A program made the position numbers and the translations under genes. The notes under the pieces are model-generated. The model was not told the DNA's origin, made no database searches, and saw only the letters and a list, made by a program, of their open reading frames with translations. Of a stretch of 64,000 bases of DNA, positions 53,761 through 62,396 are shown one piece after another. Positions within the stretch are counted from its first letter, which is position 1, and the number at the start of each line of letters is the position of its first letter. The DNA comes from Microbacterium arborescens (GTDB lineage: Bacteria; Actinomycetota; Actinomycetes; Actinomycetales; Microbacteriaceae): NCBI RefSeq assembly GCF_030369635.1, contig NZ_CP128474.1, positions 496,001-560,000 of the forward strand. The letters run 5' to 3'.

Positions 53761-54804
53761 ATGGGTGAAGCACGACCAGCCGCAGGCCCGGACACACGGC
53801 CGCGGCGTCGCGAGGTGTCGATGGCAGACGTGGCCGCGATGGCCGGGGTGTCGGGCCAGACGGTGTCGCGCGTCGCGAACGGCCGCGAGAATGTCGACCC
53901 CGAGACCCGCGCCCGCGTCCAGGATGCGATGGCGAAGCTGGGATACCGGCCCAACAGTGCGGCCCGCGCGCTGCGCTCGGGGCGCTTCCGCAGCATCGGC
54001 GTGATCATGTTCTCGCTGGCGAGCTACGGCAACACGCGCACGCTCGACGCCGTGGCATCCGTCGCCGCCGAGGCGGGGTACTCGCTCACCGTCATCACCG
54101 TGCAGTCGGCGACGCAGTCCGACGTCTCGGGAGCCTTCGTGCGCCTGGCCGAGCATGCGGTCGACGGCGTCATCATCCTGATCGAGACCCATCGGCTCGG
54201 CGAGCGCGAGCTCGCGCTGCCGACGGGTCTGCCCGTCGTCGTGGTCGACTCGAGCGCCGACTACCCCTATCCCGTCGTCGACAACGATCAGGCTCTGGGG
54301 GCGCGCCTCGCGACGGAGCACCTGCTCGACCTCGGCCACGACACCGTGAACCACATCTCGGGGCCGCGCGAGTCGTTCGCCGCAGAGCGCCGGCGCGCCG
54401 CCTGGCATGACACGCTCGTCGCGCGCGGAGCGCGGGTGCCCGAGGTGCACGTCGGGGACTGGACGGCGGAGTCGGGCTACGAGATCGGCCGCGCCCTCGC
54501 GGCGGACGATGCGGTCACGGCGGTCTTCGCCGCCAACGACCGCATGGCGCTCGGGCTGCTCCGGGCGATGCACGAGGCCGACCGCCCGGTTCCGGCGAGC
54601 ATCAGCGTGGTCGGATACGACGACGCTCCCGAGTCGGCGAACTTCTGGCCGCCGCTGACGACCGTGCGTCAGCACTTCGATCGCATCGGTGCGGCGGCCG
54701 TGCGCTCGCTGCTCACCGAGATCGACGGGGGAGAGGTGCCGGCCGAGCGCACGCTCGTCCCGACCGAGCTCGTCGTGCGCGCGAGCTCCGGCACCCGCGC
54801 TTAG
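53761..54804 (+). CDS. LacI-family regulator of arabinogalactan genes
   Basis: A 347-residue LacI-type regulator. After a basic 20-residue N-terminal extension, the helix-turn-helix is MADVAAMAGVSGQTVSRVANGRENVDPETRARV in parts, and the sensor domain follows. AGGAGG stands 10 nt before ATG 53761. It lies between the transporter operon and the GH30 gene, and both have TGTTGACGT(A/C)AACA-type operators, so it is likely the repressor of both. It resembles the gal LacI protein in layout, and the two may be paralogues. Confidence 0.93.
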   Translation: MGEARPAAGPDTRPRRREVSMADVAAMAGVSGQTVSRVANGRENVDPETRARVQDAMAKLGYRPNSAARALRSGRFRSIGVIMFSLASYGNTRTLDAVASVAAEAGYSLTVITVQSATQSDVSGAFVRLAEHAVDGVIILIETHRLGERELALPTGLPVVVVDSSADYPYPVVDNDQALGARLATEHLLDLGHDTVNHISGPRESFAAERRRAAWHDTLVARGARVPEVHVGDWTAESGYEIGRALAADDAVTAVFAANDRMALGLLRAMHEADRPVPASISVVGYDDAPESANFWPPLTTVRQHFDRIGAAAVRSLLTEIDGGEVPAERTLVPTELVVRASSGTRA

Positions 54805-54806
54805 CC

Positions 54807-54827
54807 CGGGCCGGACTGCCCGGCCCG
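54807..54827 (+). terminator. GC hairpin after lacI
   Basis: An 8-bp stem CGGGCCGG/CCGGCCCG (54807-54814 with 54820-54827) with a 5-nt loop begins 3 nt after the lacI stop. Confidence 0.6.
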
Positions 54828-54832
54828 CCAAG

Positions 54833-54899
54833 CTCGGAGAATCGCGCGTTCCTCGGGCCGTTCGCGACATTCGCTCCGACTTTTGCGTGATCGTCCGAG
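54833..54899. repeat. Intergenic palindromic repeat, copy A
   Basis: A 67-nt element beginning CTCGGAGAATCGCGCG and ending TGATCGTCCGAG. Terminal arms CTCGGA/TCCGAG pair perfectly, and partial pairing continues inward. A related 68-nt copy lies at 59000-59067, on the other side of the GH30 gene. The ends and the TTTT-GCG core are the best conserved parts. It could be a REP-like element or a terminator family. Confidence 0.6.
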
Positions 54900-54921
54900 T
54901 TTCGTCGTGAGGAACGCACCA

Positions 54922-54951
54922 TTGCACCCGCGCACAGGAGTCGCTTAGGCT
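54922..54951 (+). promoter_or_regulatory. Promoter of the GH30 gene
   Basis: TTGCAC (54922-54927), an 18-nt spacer, and TAGGCT (54946-54951). The predicted transcription start falls at the beginning of the tandem operators at 54955-54982. Confidence 0.5.
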
Positions 54952-54954
54952 CGC

Positions 54955-54982
54955 TGTTGACGTCAACATGTTTACGTCAACA
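54955..54982. promoter_or_regulatory. Tandem LacI-type operators before the GH30 gene
   Basis: TGTTGACGTCAACA (54955-54968) is a perfect 14-nt palindrome. It abuts TGTTTACGTCAACA (54969-54982), which differs from it at one position. They match the two sites in the arabinogalactan operon promoter, and lie just downstream of the proposed -10. Confidence 0.85.
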
Positions 54983-55025
54983 TCACCCCCTGAGGTCGCA
55001 TCGGAGCGACCGGATAGGAATGACG

Positions 55026-58000
55026 ATGAAGTCAGCTCGACTGTTGTCGATGACCTGTGCCGCTGCGCTCGCGGCCGGCGGACTCACCGCCGCGGCGGCT
55101 GCCACGCCCCCGCCGGCGCAGGCAGCGGGTCCCGCCGCCGTGCGCATCACCCCGAATCCCGCCACCGCCTCCGAGAAGCCCTTCGAGGGGTGGGGGACGA
55201 GCCTCGTCTGGTTCGCCAACGCGACCGGCGACTATCCCGAGGACGTCCGGCAGGACCTCTTCGACGCCGTGTTCGGCGACGACGGGCTGAATCTGAACAT
55301 CGCGCGGTACAACATCGGCGGCGGCAACGCCTCCGACGTCCCGCCCTACCTGCGACCGGGCGGTGCCGTGCCCGGGTTCTGGAACCCCGACCTGCAGGCG
55401 ACCGACGACGAAGGTGCGATCACGTCGACCTTCGCGGACCGTGACCGCTACCGGGATGCCTGGGATCCCGACGACCCGGACGCCTACGACTTCTCGCAGG
55501 ACGCGGCGCAGCGCTGGTGGCTCGAAGCCCTCAAGGACAAGGTCACGCACTGGGAGGCGTTCAGCAACTCTCCGCCGTACTTCCTCACGCAGAGCGGCTA
55601 CGTCTCGGGCGGCATCAACGACGCGACGAGCGAGCAGCTCGCCCCTGCCGACATGGACAAGTTCGCCGGCTACCTGGTGAACGTCGTCGATGAGCTCGAG
55701 CGTGCCCACGGCATTTCGTTCGACACGATCGACCCGTTCAACGAGCCCAACACCAACTACTGGTCCACCCAGATCCCCGACGGCGCGACCTGGCCCACCG
55801 GCGGACGTCAGGAGGGTGCGCACATCGGTCCGCAGGCGCAGGACGCGATGATCACGGCCCTCGCCGAGCGCCTCGCGCAGCCGGGGACGAACACGGATGC
55901 CGTGATCTCCGCGATGGACGAGACCAACCCCGGCATCTTCGCGACCAACTGGAACACGTGGTCGGCGCAGGCGAAGGACCTCGTCGACCAGTTGAACGTG
56001 CACACCTACGGCACCGGTGGGCGCCAGGTCGTCCGCGACATCGCGAAGGCCGCCGACAAGCCGCTGTGGATGAGCGAGGTCGAGGGCAACTGGACCGATC
56101 GCAGCAAGGGCTTCGTCACCGACGACATCGAGAACGGCCTCGGCATGGCTCAGCACATCGTCGGCGACCTGCGCGAGCTCGAGCCGGATGCCTGGGTGTT
56201 CTGGCAGCCGGTGGAGGACCTCTACAACATGGAGAAGGTCGAGAAGCTCAACTGGGGCAGCGTCTTCATCGACTTCGACTGCAACGCCGACGGGCAGTCC
56301 GAGCGTCGGCTCCGCGACGGTGACGCCGACCCCTCCTGCAAGGTGCTGACGAACGAGAAGTTCAACACCGTCCGCAACTTCACCCACTACATCACCCCCG
56401 GCGACCGGCTGATCGCCACCGACGACGCGCAGTCGACCGCGGCGATCGACGCGGACGGCGAGGGCGCCACGATCGTGCACGTCAACGCCGAGGCCGCCGA
56501 CCGCACCGTCGAGATCGACCTGAGCGACTTCGGCACGGTGGCCCCCGGGGCGACGGTGACCCCGATCGTCACGACGCAGTCGACGGCGGCGGAGCCCTCG
56601 GTCAACGCACTCCAGCAGGGGCAGCCGGTCGCCGTGGATGCGGCATCCCGCACCGCCACCCTCACGGTTCCCGCCAAGTCGGTCGTGACCTTCGTGATCG
56701 ACGGCGTCTCGGGCGTCTCATCGGATGCCGCCGCCTTCCGCGACGGCGAGACGGTGCAGCTCACGGGCCTGCAGAGCGGGCTCGCCCTCGACGGCAGCTC
56801 GACTCTCGCGGTCCGTTCGCTCGCCACCACGGCCGAGGCCGCCCGCGGACAGGCCTGGACCGTCCGCACGATCGAGGGCGCGGGCACCAACCGCCACCGC
56901 TTCACGTTGCAGAACGGTTCGGGGCAGTTCCTCGCTTCGCGCGGCACGGCCACGGCGCTCGTGGATGCCGACCCGGCGGCAGCCGCGGCCGATCCCGCAC
57001 TGCAATGGATGGCCTCGACGACGGACGGTACGTACTACTCGGTGCTGAACGTCGCCGCGGAGCGCGTCCTCGACGTGAACGGCGGCAGCACGACGTCGGG
57101 CGCCGCAGTGGGCCTGTGGACCTCGAACGGCGGCGGGAACCAGCAGTGGCGCATCGCGAGCACGAGCGTGGTGGGCACCGAGCCCGTCACGGTCGCCACC
57201 GCGGTCGGCGTCGCCCCGACTCTGCCCGCGACCGTCGATGTGCGCTACACGGGAGGGATCGTTCGCACGGCGCCGGTGACCTGGCAGCTCGATGGGGTCG
57301 ACTTCTCGCGCGCCGGTTCGGTGGAGGTTCGCGGCACGGGAACCGAGCTGTTCGGCGGCTCGTTCGACGCCACCGCGACGGTCGAGATCGGCGCATACAC
57401 CGCGACGCGGCCGGCATCCATCACGGTGCCCGCGGGGAGTGCCCTCGACACCGTCAGGAGCATGGCCGACACCACGGTGCAGGCTGAGCTGCGCCCCTCG
57501 GGAGCTGGCTTCTCGGTCCCGGTCGAGTGGACGTGGGACGGCATCGCCGACGACGCGTTCGCGGGGCCCGGAACGGTGTCGGTTCCCGGCGTCGCGACCG
57601 GCCCGAGCGGTGAGAAGCTGGATGCTCGCCTGACGGTGATCGTCACGGTGGCGTCCGAGCGGAACGTCGCCCCGGAGAGCACCCCGAGCGCGACGTTCAC
57701 CGAGAGCGCGCAGTACGACGTGCGCAACACGATCAACGGCAGCTCGGCCGACAAGGGCTGGTCGAACTGGCGGTCTGGCACGAAGAACCCGCAGGACGCA
57801 CTGAGCTACGTCCTCGCGCAGCGCGAGACCCTCACGCGTGTCGCCGTGCAGTTCTACCGTGACGGCAGCTCCCTGAGCTGGCCCGCGACCATCCGGGTCG
57901 ACCACCGTGTGAGCGGCGGCGACTGGATCGGGGGTGATCTCGTCACGGTGCCCGAGCTCGCGACGGGTGCGCCTCGCGTCGAGGTCCCGGTCGCGGGCGC

Positions 58001-58916
58001 CGCAGACGAGGTCCGCGTCGTGATGAACGCTCGCCCCGACACGCACATGATCGTGTCGGAGGTCGAGATCTTCGCCGCAGCGCCCGCGCCGGCCGGAGTC
58101 GCGGATCTGGCACGCCTCACGGTCGGTGACGAGCCCGTCGACGGCTTCTCGCCCGACACGCTCGAGTACGCCGTCACCTCGACGGGGTCGGCGTGGCCTG
58201 TGCTCCATGCGGTCGCGGTCGACGAGGACGCCACGATCGTCGTGACCCAGCCCGGCGAGGAGGGGGCCGGCGACGCGCAGCTGATGGCGGCGGATGCCGC
58301 GGCAGCGGCCGATGACGTGGTCAGCAGTGCCGGGACGGTGACCGTGACGGCTCCCGACGGTGCCTCGCGCACGTACTCGGTGACGGTGAGTCGCGCGGTC
58401 GGCGTCGAGACGCCGGTGGTGTCGGGAGAGCCCCGCGTGGGTTCGACCGTGCGTGCCGTGGCCGCCACCGATCCGGCGGACGCGGCATCCGGGTACGTCT
58501 GGATGCGGGACGGAGTCGCGATCGACGGCGCCGTCGGCGACAGCTACGCGCTGGCCACCGCCGACGAGGGGCGCGAGATCTCCGTCGAGGTGATCGCCGA
58601 GGCGCCCGGCTTCATCGACGGCAGCGCTCGCTCGGCGGCGATCGTTCCGACCGCCCCCGTCGTCGATCCCGGAACGGGCGGCGGCACGGACGGCGGCACC
58701 GACGGCGGTGCGGGAACGCCGGGCTCGAGCTCAGGCTCGGGTGGTGTGTCGGCGGGCGCGAACGGCTCCGCTGCCTCGAGGGACGCCCGCGACCTCGCGC
58801 GCACGGGAGGCGATGCCGACATCGCCGCGACGGTGTTCGGCGCGCTCGCGCTGCTTATGCTCGGCGCCGGAGCGCTCGTGCTCCGTCGCCGTCGCGTCGG
58901 AGCCCGAGACGCCTGA
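55026..58916 (+). CDS. Secreted, sortase-anchored GH30 endo-beta-1,6-galactanase-like multidomain protein
   Basis: A 1296-residue surface protein. The signal peptide ends near AQA (about residue 33). The GH30 catalytic region (about 40-470) carries FEGWGTSLVWFANATGDYP, acid/base Glu240 (IDPFNEPNTNYW) and nucleophile Glu351 (PLWMSEVEGNW), closest to subfamily GH30_5, whose members cleave beta-1,6-galactan. A ricin-type lectin-like domain (about 575-720), Ig-like repeats, a discoidin-like domain (about 880-1020), a cadherin-like segment, a Gly/Ser linker and the sortase tail LARTG (from about 1257) with a membrane helix and RRRR follow. AGGAA lies 6 nt before ATG 55026; ATG 55020 is also possible. 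It should trim arabinogalactan side chains at the cell surface. Confidence 0.9.
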   Translation: MKSARLLSMTCAAALAAGGLTAAAAATPPPAQAAGPAAVRITPNPATASEKPFEGWGTSLVWFANATGDYPEDVRQDLFDAVFGDDGLNLNIARYNIGGGNASDVPPYLRPGGAVPGFWNPDLQATDDEGAITSTFADRDRYRDAWDPDDPDAYDFSQDAAQRWWLEALKDKVTHWEAFSNSPPYFLTQSGYVSGGINDATSEQLAPADMDKFAGYLVNVVDELERAHGISFDTIDPFNEPNTNYWSTQIPDGATWPTGGRQEGAHIGPQAQDAMITALAERLAQPGTNTDAVISAMDETNPGIFATNWNTWSAQAKDLVDQLNVHTYGTGGRQVVRDIAKAADKPLWMSEVEGNWTDRSKGFVTDDIENGLGMAQHIVGDLRELEPDAWVFWQPVEDLYNMEKVEKLNWGSVFIDFDCNADGQSERRLRDGDADPSCKVLTNEKFNTVRNFTHYITPGDRLIATDDAQSTAAIDADGEGATIVHVNAEAADRTVEIDLSDFGTVAPGATVTPIVTTQSTAAEPSVNALQQGQPVAVDAASRTATLTVPAKSVVTFVIDGVSGVSSDAAAFRDGETVQLTGLQSGLALDGSSTLAVRSLATTAEAARGQAWTVRTIEGAGTNRHRFTLQNGSGQFLASRGTATALVDADPAAAAADPALQWMASTTDGTYYSVLNVAAERVLDVNGGSTTSGAAVGLWTSNGGGNQQWRIASTSVVGTEPVTVATAVGVAPTLPATVDVRYTGGIVRTAPVTWQLDGVDFSRAGSVEVRGTGTELFGGSFDATATVEIGAYTATRPASITVPAGSALDTVRSMADTTVQAELRPSGAGFSVPVEWTWDGIADDAFAGPGTVSVPGVATGPSGEKLDARLTVIVTVASERNVAPESTPSATFTESAQYDVRNTINGSSADKGWSNWRSGTKNPQDALSYVLAQRETLTRVAVQFYRDGSSLSWPATIRVDHRVSGGDWIGGDLVTVPELATGAPRVEVPVAGAADEVRVVMNARPDTHMIVSEVEIFAAAPAPAGVADLARLTVGDEPVDGFSPDTLEYAVTSTGSAWPVLHAVAVDEDATIVVTQPGEEGAGDAQLMAADAAAAADDVVSSAGTVTVTAPDGASRTYSVTVSRAVGVETPVVSGEPRVGSTVRAVAATDPADAASGYVWMRDGVAIDGAVGDSYALATADEGREISVEVIAEAPGFIDGSARSAAIVPTAPVVDPGTGGGTDGGTDGGAGTPGSSSGSGGVSAGANGSAASRDARDLARTGGDADIAATVFGALALLMLGAGALVLRRRRVGARDA

Positions 58917-58999
58917 GCGCCTGAGGGCCTGACGGCGGAGGTCGTGCCGATCGGCACGGCCTCCGCTTCGTCGCGACGCAGCCCCCCGGTGTCGCCGTC

Positions 59000-59067
59000 T
59001 TCGGAGAATCGCACGCTTCTTGGAGCCTCAGCCCGCGCAGCATCCGGTTTTCGCGTCATTCTCCGAG
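59000..59067. repeat. Intergenic palindromic repeat, copy B
   Basis: A 68-nt relative of the element at 54833-54899. Nine-bp arms TCGGAGAAT/ATTCTCCGA (59001-59009 with 59058-59066) pair perfectly. The first 24 nt match copy A at 19 positions, and the right end shares TTTT, GCGT and TCCGAG. It lies between the convergent GH30 and GH35 genes, so a terminator role is possible. Confidence 0.6.
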
Positions 59068-59109
59068 CTCGCGTACCTCGCCTACCTCGCCGGGCGCTGC
59101 CGGACCGCC

Positions 59110-61380
59110 TCAGGCGAGCCGTTGCCAGGGGCGCAGTCGCACCGTGGCTCGGAGGGATGTCGCCGCAGCGTCGGCTCGCCGTGACACCGCACCGGCGGCG
59201 AGGGCGATCGTCGAGGCGGGAGACAACGCCAGCACATCGACCATGATCTCGCTGGTCGCGGTCGCTCCGGCATCCCGCAGCGACAGCGACCAGCGCGTGC
59301 CGTCCCAGAAACGATCGTCGACCACGCGGCCGTCGACCACGACCCGTCCGATGTCGCCCGCCCAGTCGAGGTCGAGCGCGGCATCGGCTTCGGGATCGAG
59401 CGACGCCGCGGGGAGGTGCACCCGGTAGCGGGCCGCCCGCTCGCGGAACGCCTCGGCCGACGGGGCGCGGTGGCGCGGTCCGCCGAAGCCGTAGTCCGCG
59501 GGTGGCGCGTGCGGCTCGCGCAGCAGCTCGACCGACGCGCGCTCGCTCCCCGCCGCGGGCGGGGCCGATGCGTCGGCCGCGACCGTGGCGGTCGACCACT
59601 CCCGGGCGTGCGGGTCGTACCGCTGGGCCTCGACGGTGCCGCGCCCGAGGGTGCCGTCGGCATCCCAGGCGAGCTCACCGTCGGTCAGCCACAGCTCGGG
59701 GTGTGCGCCCGGTCGCACCCAGAGGCGGTCGGCATCGGACGCGGGCAGCACCACGACGTCGACGTCATCGAAGCGGATCGGGCGGTGCCCGGGCGTGACA
59801 TCACGCGGCGCATCCCCGCCGACCGCGATCTCGACGGGGATGCCGTGGTCTTCGATGAGCACCAGCGTGGGGCGTGGCGCTCCGGTGAGGACCGTGACGA
59901 GGGACGCCGTCGCCCAGGCGATGCGCGCCCGCCCGACCGCGAGCCCGACGGGCCATCGCGCGAGAGTTCCGGCAGGCACCGTGACCGGCCGGGACGGGAA
60001 GACCGTCTCGGTGTCGCCGCGGACCACGCGCAGCTGCACGTCGGTCGCGTCCGTGACCTGGTCGAACGGCTGGTGGTGCGAGATCACGACGATGCCCTCG
60101 TCGGCCGCAGAACGGAGCGCCCACCGCAAGGTCGTCCCGTCGTCGAGCGACGCGGGGCGGACGTCGGGAAGCGACGACGACATGCCGGACAGGCGGTCGC
60201 CGAACGCCGAGAGGAAGGCGTGCTGAGCGCGCAGCAGCGGAGCCGATTCGGCGAGGTCGCCCGACTGCCCGATGGGCGCGTGGAAGTCGTACCCGAACTC
60301 CGGCATGTCGTTGGGATATCCGGTGTCGATCGTCTCCTGCAGGCCGGGACCCGGGTTCCGGCCGCCGACGAACATGTAGTACCCCTGCCATGCGGAGCCG
60401 TTGCCGATCTTCACGTGCGCGAGGGCGGCCACGTCGCGCCCGGCCAGGACCGGACGCCGGTGATACGCCGTGGCCATGCCTCCGCCCAGCTCGCACGTGG
60501 CCGGTGGGAAGCCGTGCAGATCGGCCGTGGCGCTCGCCGCGGCGAAGCCCTGGCTGGCCCGGACGTCCGCGCCCACGCCCGGGTCGTCCCAGTCGTGCGA
60601 GGGGAAGTAGTGCGCCCGGAACGTCGGGTCCCACGGTGCGCCGGGATCGACCCAGAAGCCGTCGGCGTAACCGCCGAAGACGGGCAGCACGTCGCCGTCG
60701 GGGAGCATCGCCCCGCCCCAGGCCGTCGCCGTCCACAGGGGTGCCGACATGCCCGCCTCGCGGGCGAGGCGCTGAAGGGTCACGAGGTGCTCGGGTCGGT
60801 CGTAGAGCTCGTTCTCGAGCTGGATGCCGATGACCGGGCCACCCGGCTGAGCGCGGCCGTCGAGGGCCGTGGCGAGCTGACCGAACCACTCGCGGACGAG
60901 CTCGAGGTACGCGGGGTCGTCGCTGCGGTGGGCGACCGGCATCTCCTGCACCCAGTCGGGGAAGCCGCCGTGGCGTGCCTCGCCGTGCGCCCATGGCCCG
61001 ATCCGCAGCATGACGTCGAGTCCGGCCGCGGCCGCGTCGTCGATGAACGCGCCGATGTCGAGGTGGCCGTCGAAGCGGGGCCGTCCGCGCTCGGCGACGT
61101 GGTGGTTCCAGAAGGCGTAGGTCGAGGCGACCGAGACGCCGGCGGCGCGCAGCTGCCGCATCCGTTCGGGCCAGCGACGTCTCGGCAGCCTGCTGTAGTG
61201 CACCTCACCCGACACCGGCACCCATCCCTCGCCGTGGCGGTACAGGGCGCGATCGGTGACGGAGATGCCGCGGGCGCGCTCGCGGGGAGCGGGCAGCGGC
61301 GCGGGCCGCTCGGGGTGGGGCCAGGCGACGTGGCGGACGGTCAGCGGCGCGGTCACGGGCGCGGTCACGGGCTCGATCAC
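59110..61380 (-). CDS. GH35-family beta-galactosidase-like enzyme
   Basis: A 756-residue enzyme without a signal peptide. The barrel starts with SGEVHYSRLPRRRWPERMRQLRAAGV and contains the acid/base Glu191 (QLENELYD) and a candidate nucleophile Glu297 (ATCELGGGM). C-terminal beta domains follow. It is a distant GH35 relative compared with the protein at 47065-48816: the NE motif reads LENELYD rather than IENEYG. The GTG start at 61380 overlaps the serine hydrolase stop (GTGA). It probably releases galactose or a modified galactose from arabinogalactan oligosaccharides. The nucleophile assignment is tentative. Confidence 0.85.
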   Translation of the reverse strand: MIEPVTAPVTAPLTVRHVAWPHPERPAPLPAPRERARGISVTDRALYRHGEGWVPVSGEVHYSRLPRRRWPERMRQLRAAGVSVASTYAFWNHHVAERGRPRFDGHLDIGAFIDDAAAAGLDVMLRIGPWAHGEARHGGFPDWVQEMPVAHRSDDPAYLELVREWFGQLATALDGRAQPGGPVIGIQLENELYDRPEHLVTLQRLAREAGMSAPLWTATAWGGAMLPDGDVLPVFGGYADGFWVDPGAPWDPTFRAHYFPSHDWDDPGVGADVRASQGFAAASATADLHGFPPATCELGGGMATAYHRRPVLAGRDVAALAHVKIGNGSAWQGYYMFVGGRNPGPGLQETIDTGYPNDMPEFGYDFHAPIGQSGDLAESAPLLRAQHAFLSAFGDRLSGMSSSLPDVRPASLDDGTTLRWALRSAADEGIVVISHHQPFDQVTDATDVQLRVVRGDTETVFPSRPVTVPAGTLARWPVGLAVGRARIAWATASLVTVLTGAPRPTLVLIEDHGIPVEIAVGGDAPRDVTPGHRPIRFDDVDVVVLPASDADRLWVRPGAHPELWLTDGELAWDADGTLGRGTVEAQRYDPHAREWSTATVAADASAPPAAGSERASVELLREPHAPPADYGFGGPRHRAPSAEAFRERAARYRVHLPAASLDPEADAALDLDWAGDIGRVVVDGRVVDDRFWDGTRWSLSLRDAGATATSEIMVDVLALSPASTIALAAGAVSRRADAAATSLRATVRLRPWQRLA

Positions 61381-62348
61381 CGTGCTCCGATGATCGCGTT
61401 GTCGAGTTCGTCGATGTCGACGCCCGGGCGCATCGCGCGGTTGGTCAGCAGCACCCACGCGATGCCCGCGCCCGGGTGGACCCAGAACTCCGTTCCCGCC
61501 CAGCCGCCGTGGCCGTAGGCGTCGCGATCGATCAGCCCGGGAGCCCGGGTGCGGAGGTTCCAGGCGAGCCCCCAGTCCTGGCCGCGCTCGGCCGGGTAGG
61601 GCTCCAAGCGCGGGATGTCGCCGGTGAGGGGTCGCAGCATCATCGCGAGGGTCGCGGGTGAGAGGATGCCGTCGCGGGCGCCGGCGTGGATCCGCAGCAG
61701 TTCGGTTCCGAGGGCGAGCAGGTCGTGCGCCCGTCCGGCGAGGCCGGCTCCGGGGTTGCGCTGCGCGGCGAAGGCCGCCATGTCGGCGCCCGCTCGGGCG
61801 GCATCCGCGATCGGTGCCGTGCCGTCGAGGTCGACGGACAGGCCGTCGGCGCCGATGCCCGACGCCCAATCGGCGATGTCATCGTGCCACGTGTGGCCGT
61901 TCACGCTCTCGACGAGCGCCGCGACACCCTCGAACGCGAGTGTGGAGTACCGCGAGGCCGTGCCCGCGGAGAAGTCGCGGCCGCGGGTCAGGAGCTCGGT
62001 GCGCAGCGGCACGCGGGTGTCGAGCGGCGGTTCGCTGATGCCGCTCGTGTGGCTCACCAGGTGCGAGAGGCGAACGGTGTCGTCCCGATCCTGGCCGAAG
62101 TCGGGCAGGGCGCGGGTCAGCGGCGTCTGCAGGGTGAGCCGGCCGCGCTCGATGGCGCGCGCGGCGGAGATGCCGAGCAGCGGCTTCGTGATCGAGAAGA
62201 GCGCGTACCGGTCGTCGACGTCGGCGGCGACGGCGTCGAGGGCGAGGATGCCGCGCGCGTCCGCGATGCCGACGACCGCGGACGGCAGCCGGCCGTCTCC
62301 CACATGTCGACGGGCCCAATCGAACGCAGCGGTGAAGCTCGAGGTCAT
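61377..62348 (-). CDS. Serine hydrolase, beta-lactamase family
   Basis: A 323-residue beta-lactamase-fold protein. S52-I-T-K55 is the SxxK motif, YST stands at the YxN position (SRYSTLAFEG), and GHGGWAG is the HxG motif. No signal peptide. The stop overlaps the GTG of the GH35 gene. It parallels the serine hydrolase beside GH78 (14222-15367), so an intracellular esterase acting on acylated oligosaccharides is likely. A LacI-like inverted repeat lies 13 nt upstream of its start. Confidence 0.85.
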   Translation of the reverse strand: MTSSFTAAFDWARRHVGDGRLPSAVVGIADARGILALDAVAADVDDRYALFSITKPLLGISAARAIERGRLTLQTPLTRALPDFGQDRDDTVRLSHLVSHTSGISEPPLDTRVPLRTELLTRGRDFSAGTASRYSTLAFEGVAALVESVNGHTWHDDIADWASGIGADGLSVDLDGTAPIADAARAGADMAAFAAQRNPGAGLAGRAHDLLALGTELLRIHAGARDGILSPATLAMMLRPLTGDIPRLEPYPAERGQDWGLAWNLRTRAPGLIDRDAYGHGGWAGTEFWVHPGAGIAWVLLTNRAMRPGVDIDELDNAIIGAR

Positions 62349-62360
62349 CGCGCCAGCCTA

Positions 62361-62374
62361 CGGGAAGCGTTTTC
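62361..62374. promoter_or_regulatory. LacI-type operator-like inverted repeat
   Basis: GGGAAGCGTTTTCC has the symmetric pattern GG-AA-CG-TT-CC around a central CG, as in many LacI-family sites. It lies in the 48-nt gap between the aldehyde dehydrogenase gene and the serine hydrolase gene, immediately upstream of the latter's ATG. It differs from the TGTTGACGTNAACA sites, so a different regulator would be involved. Confidence 0.45.
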
Positions 62375-62396
62375 CGTCCGCGAGGAGCCCGACCGG

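Noticed and set aside
54805..55025. Possible small RNA or riboswitch in the longest gene-free stretch (about 220 nt)
   Set aside because: The stretch is explained by a terminator hairpin, the palindromic repeat, a promoter and tandem operators; no riboswitch-like conserved core was seen.
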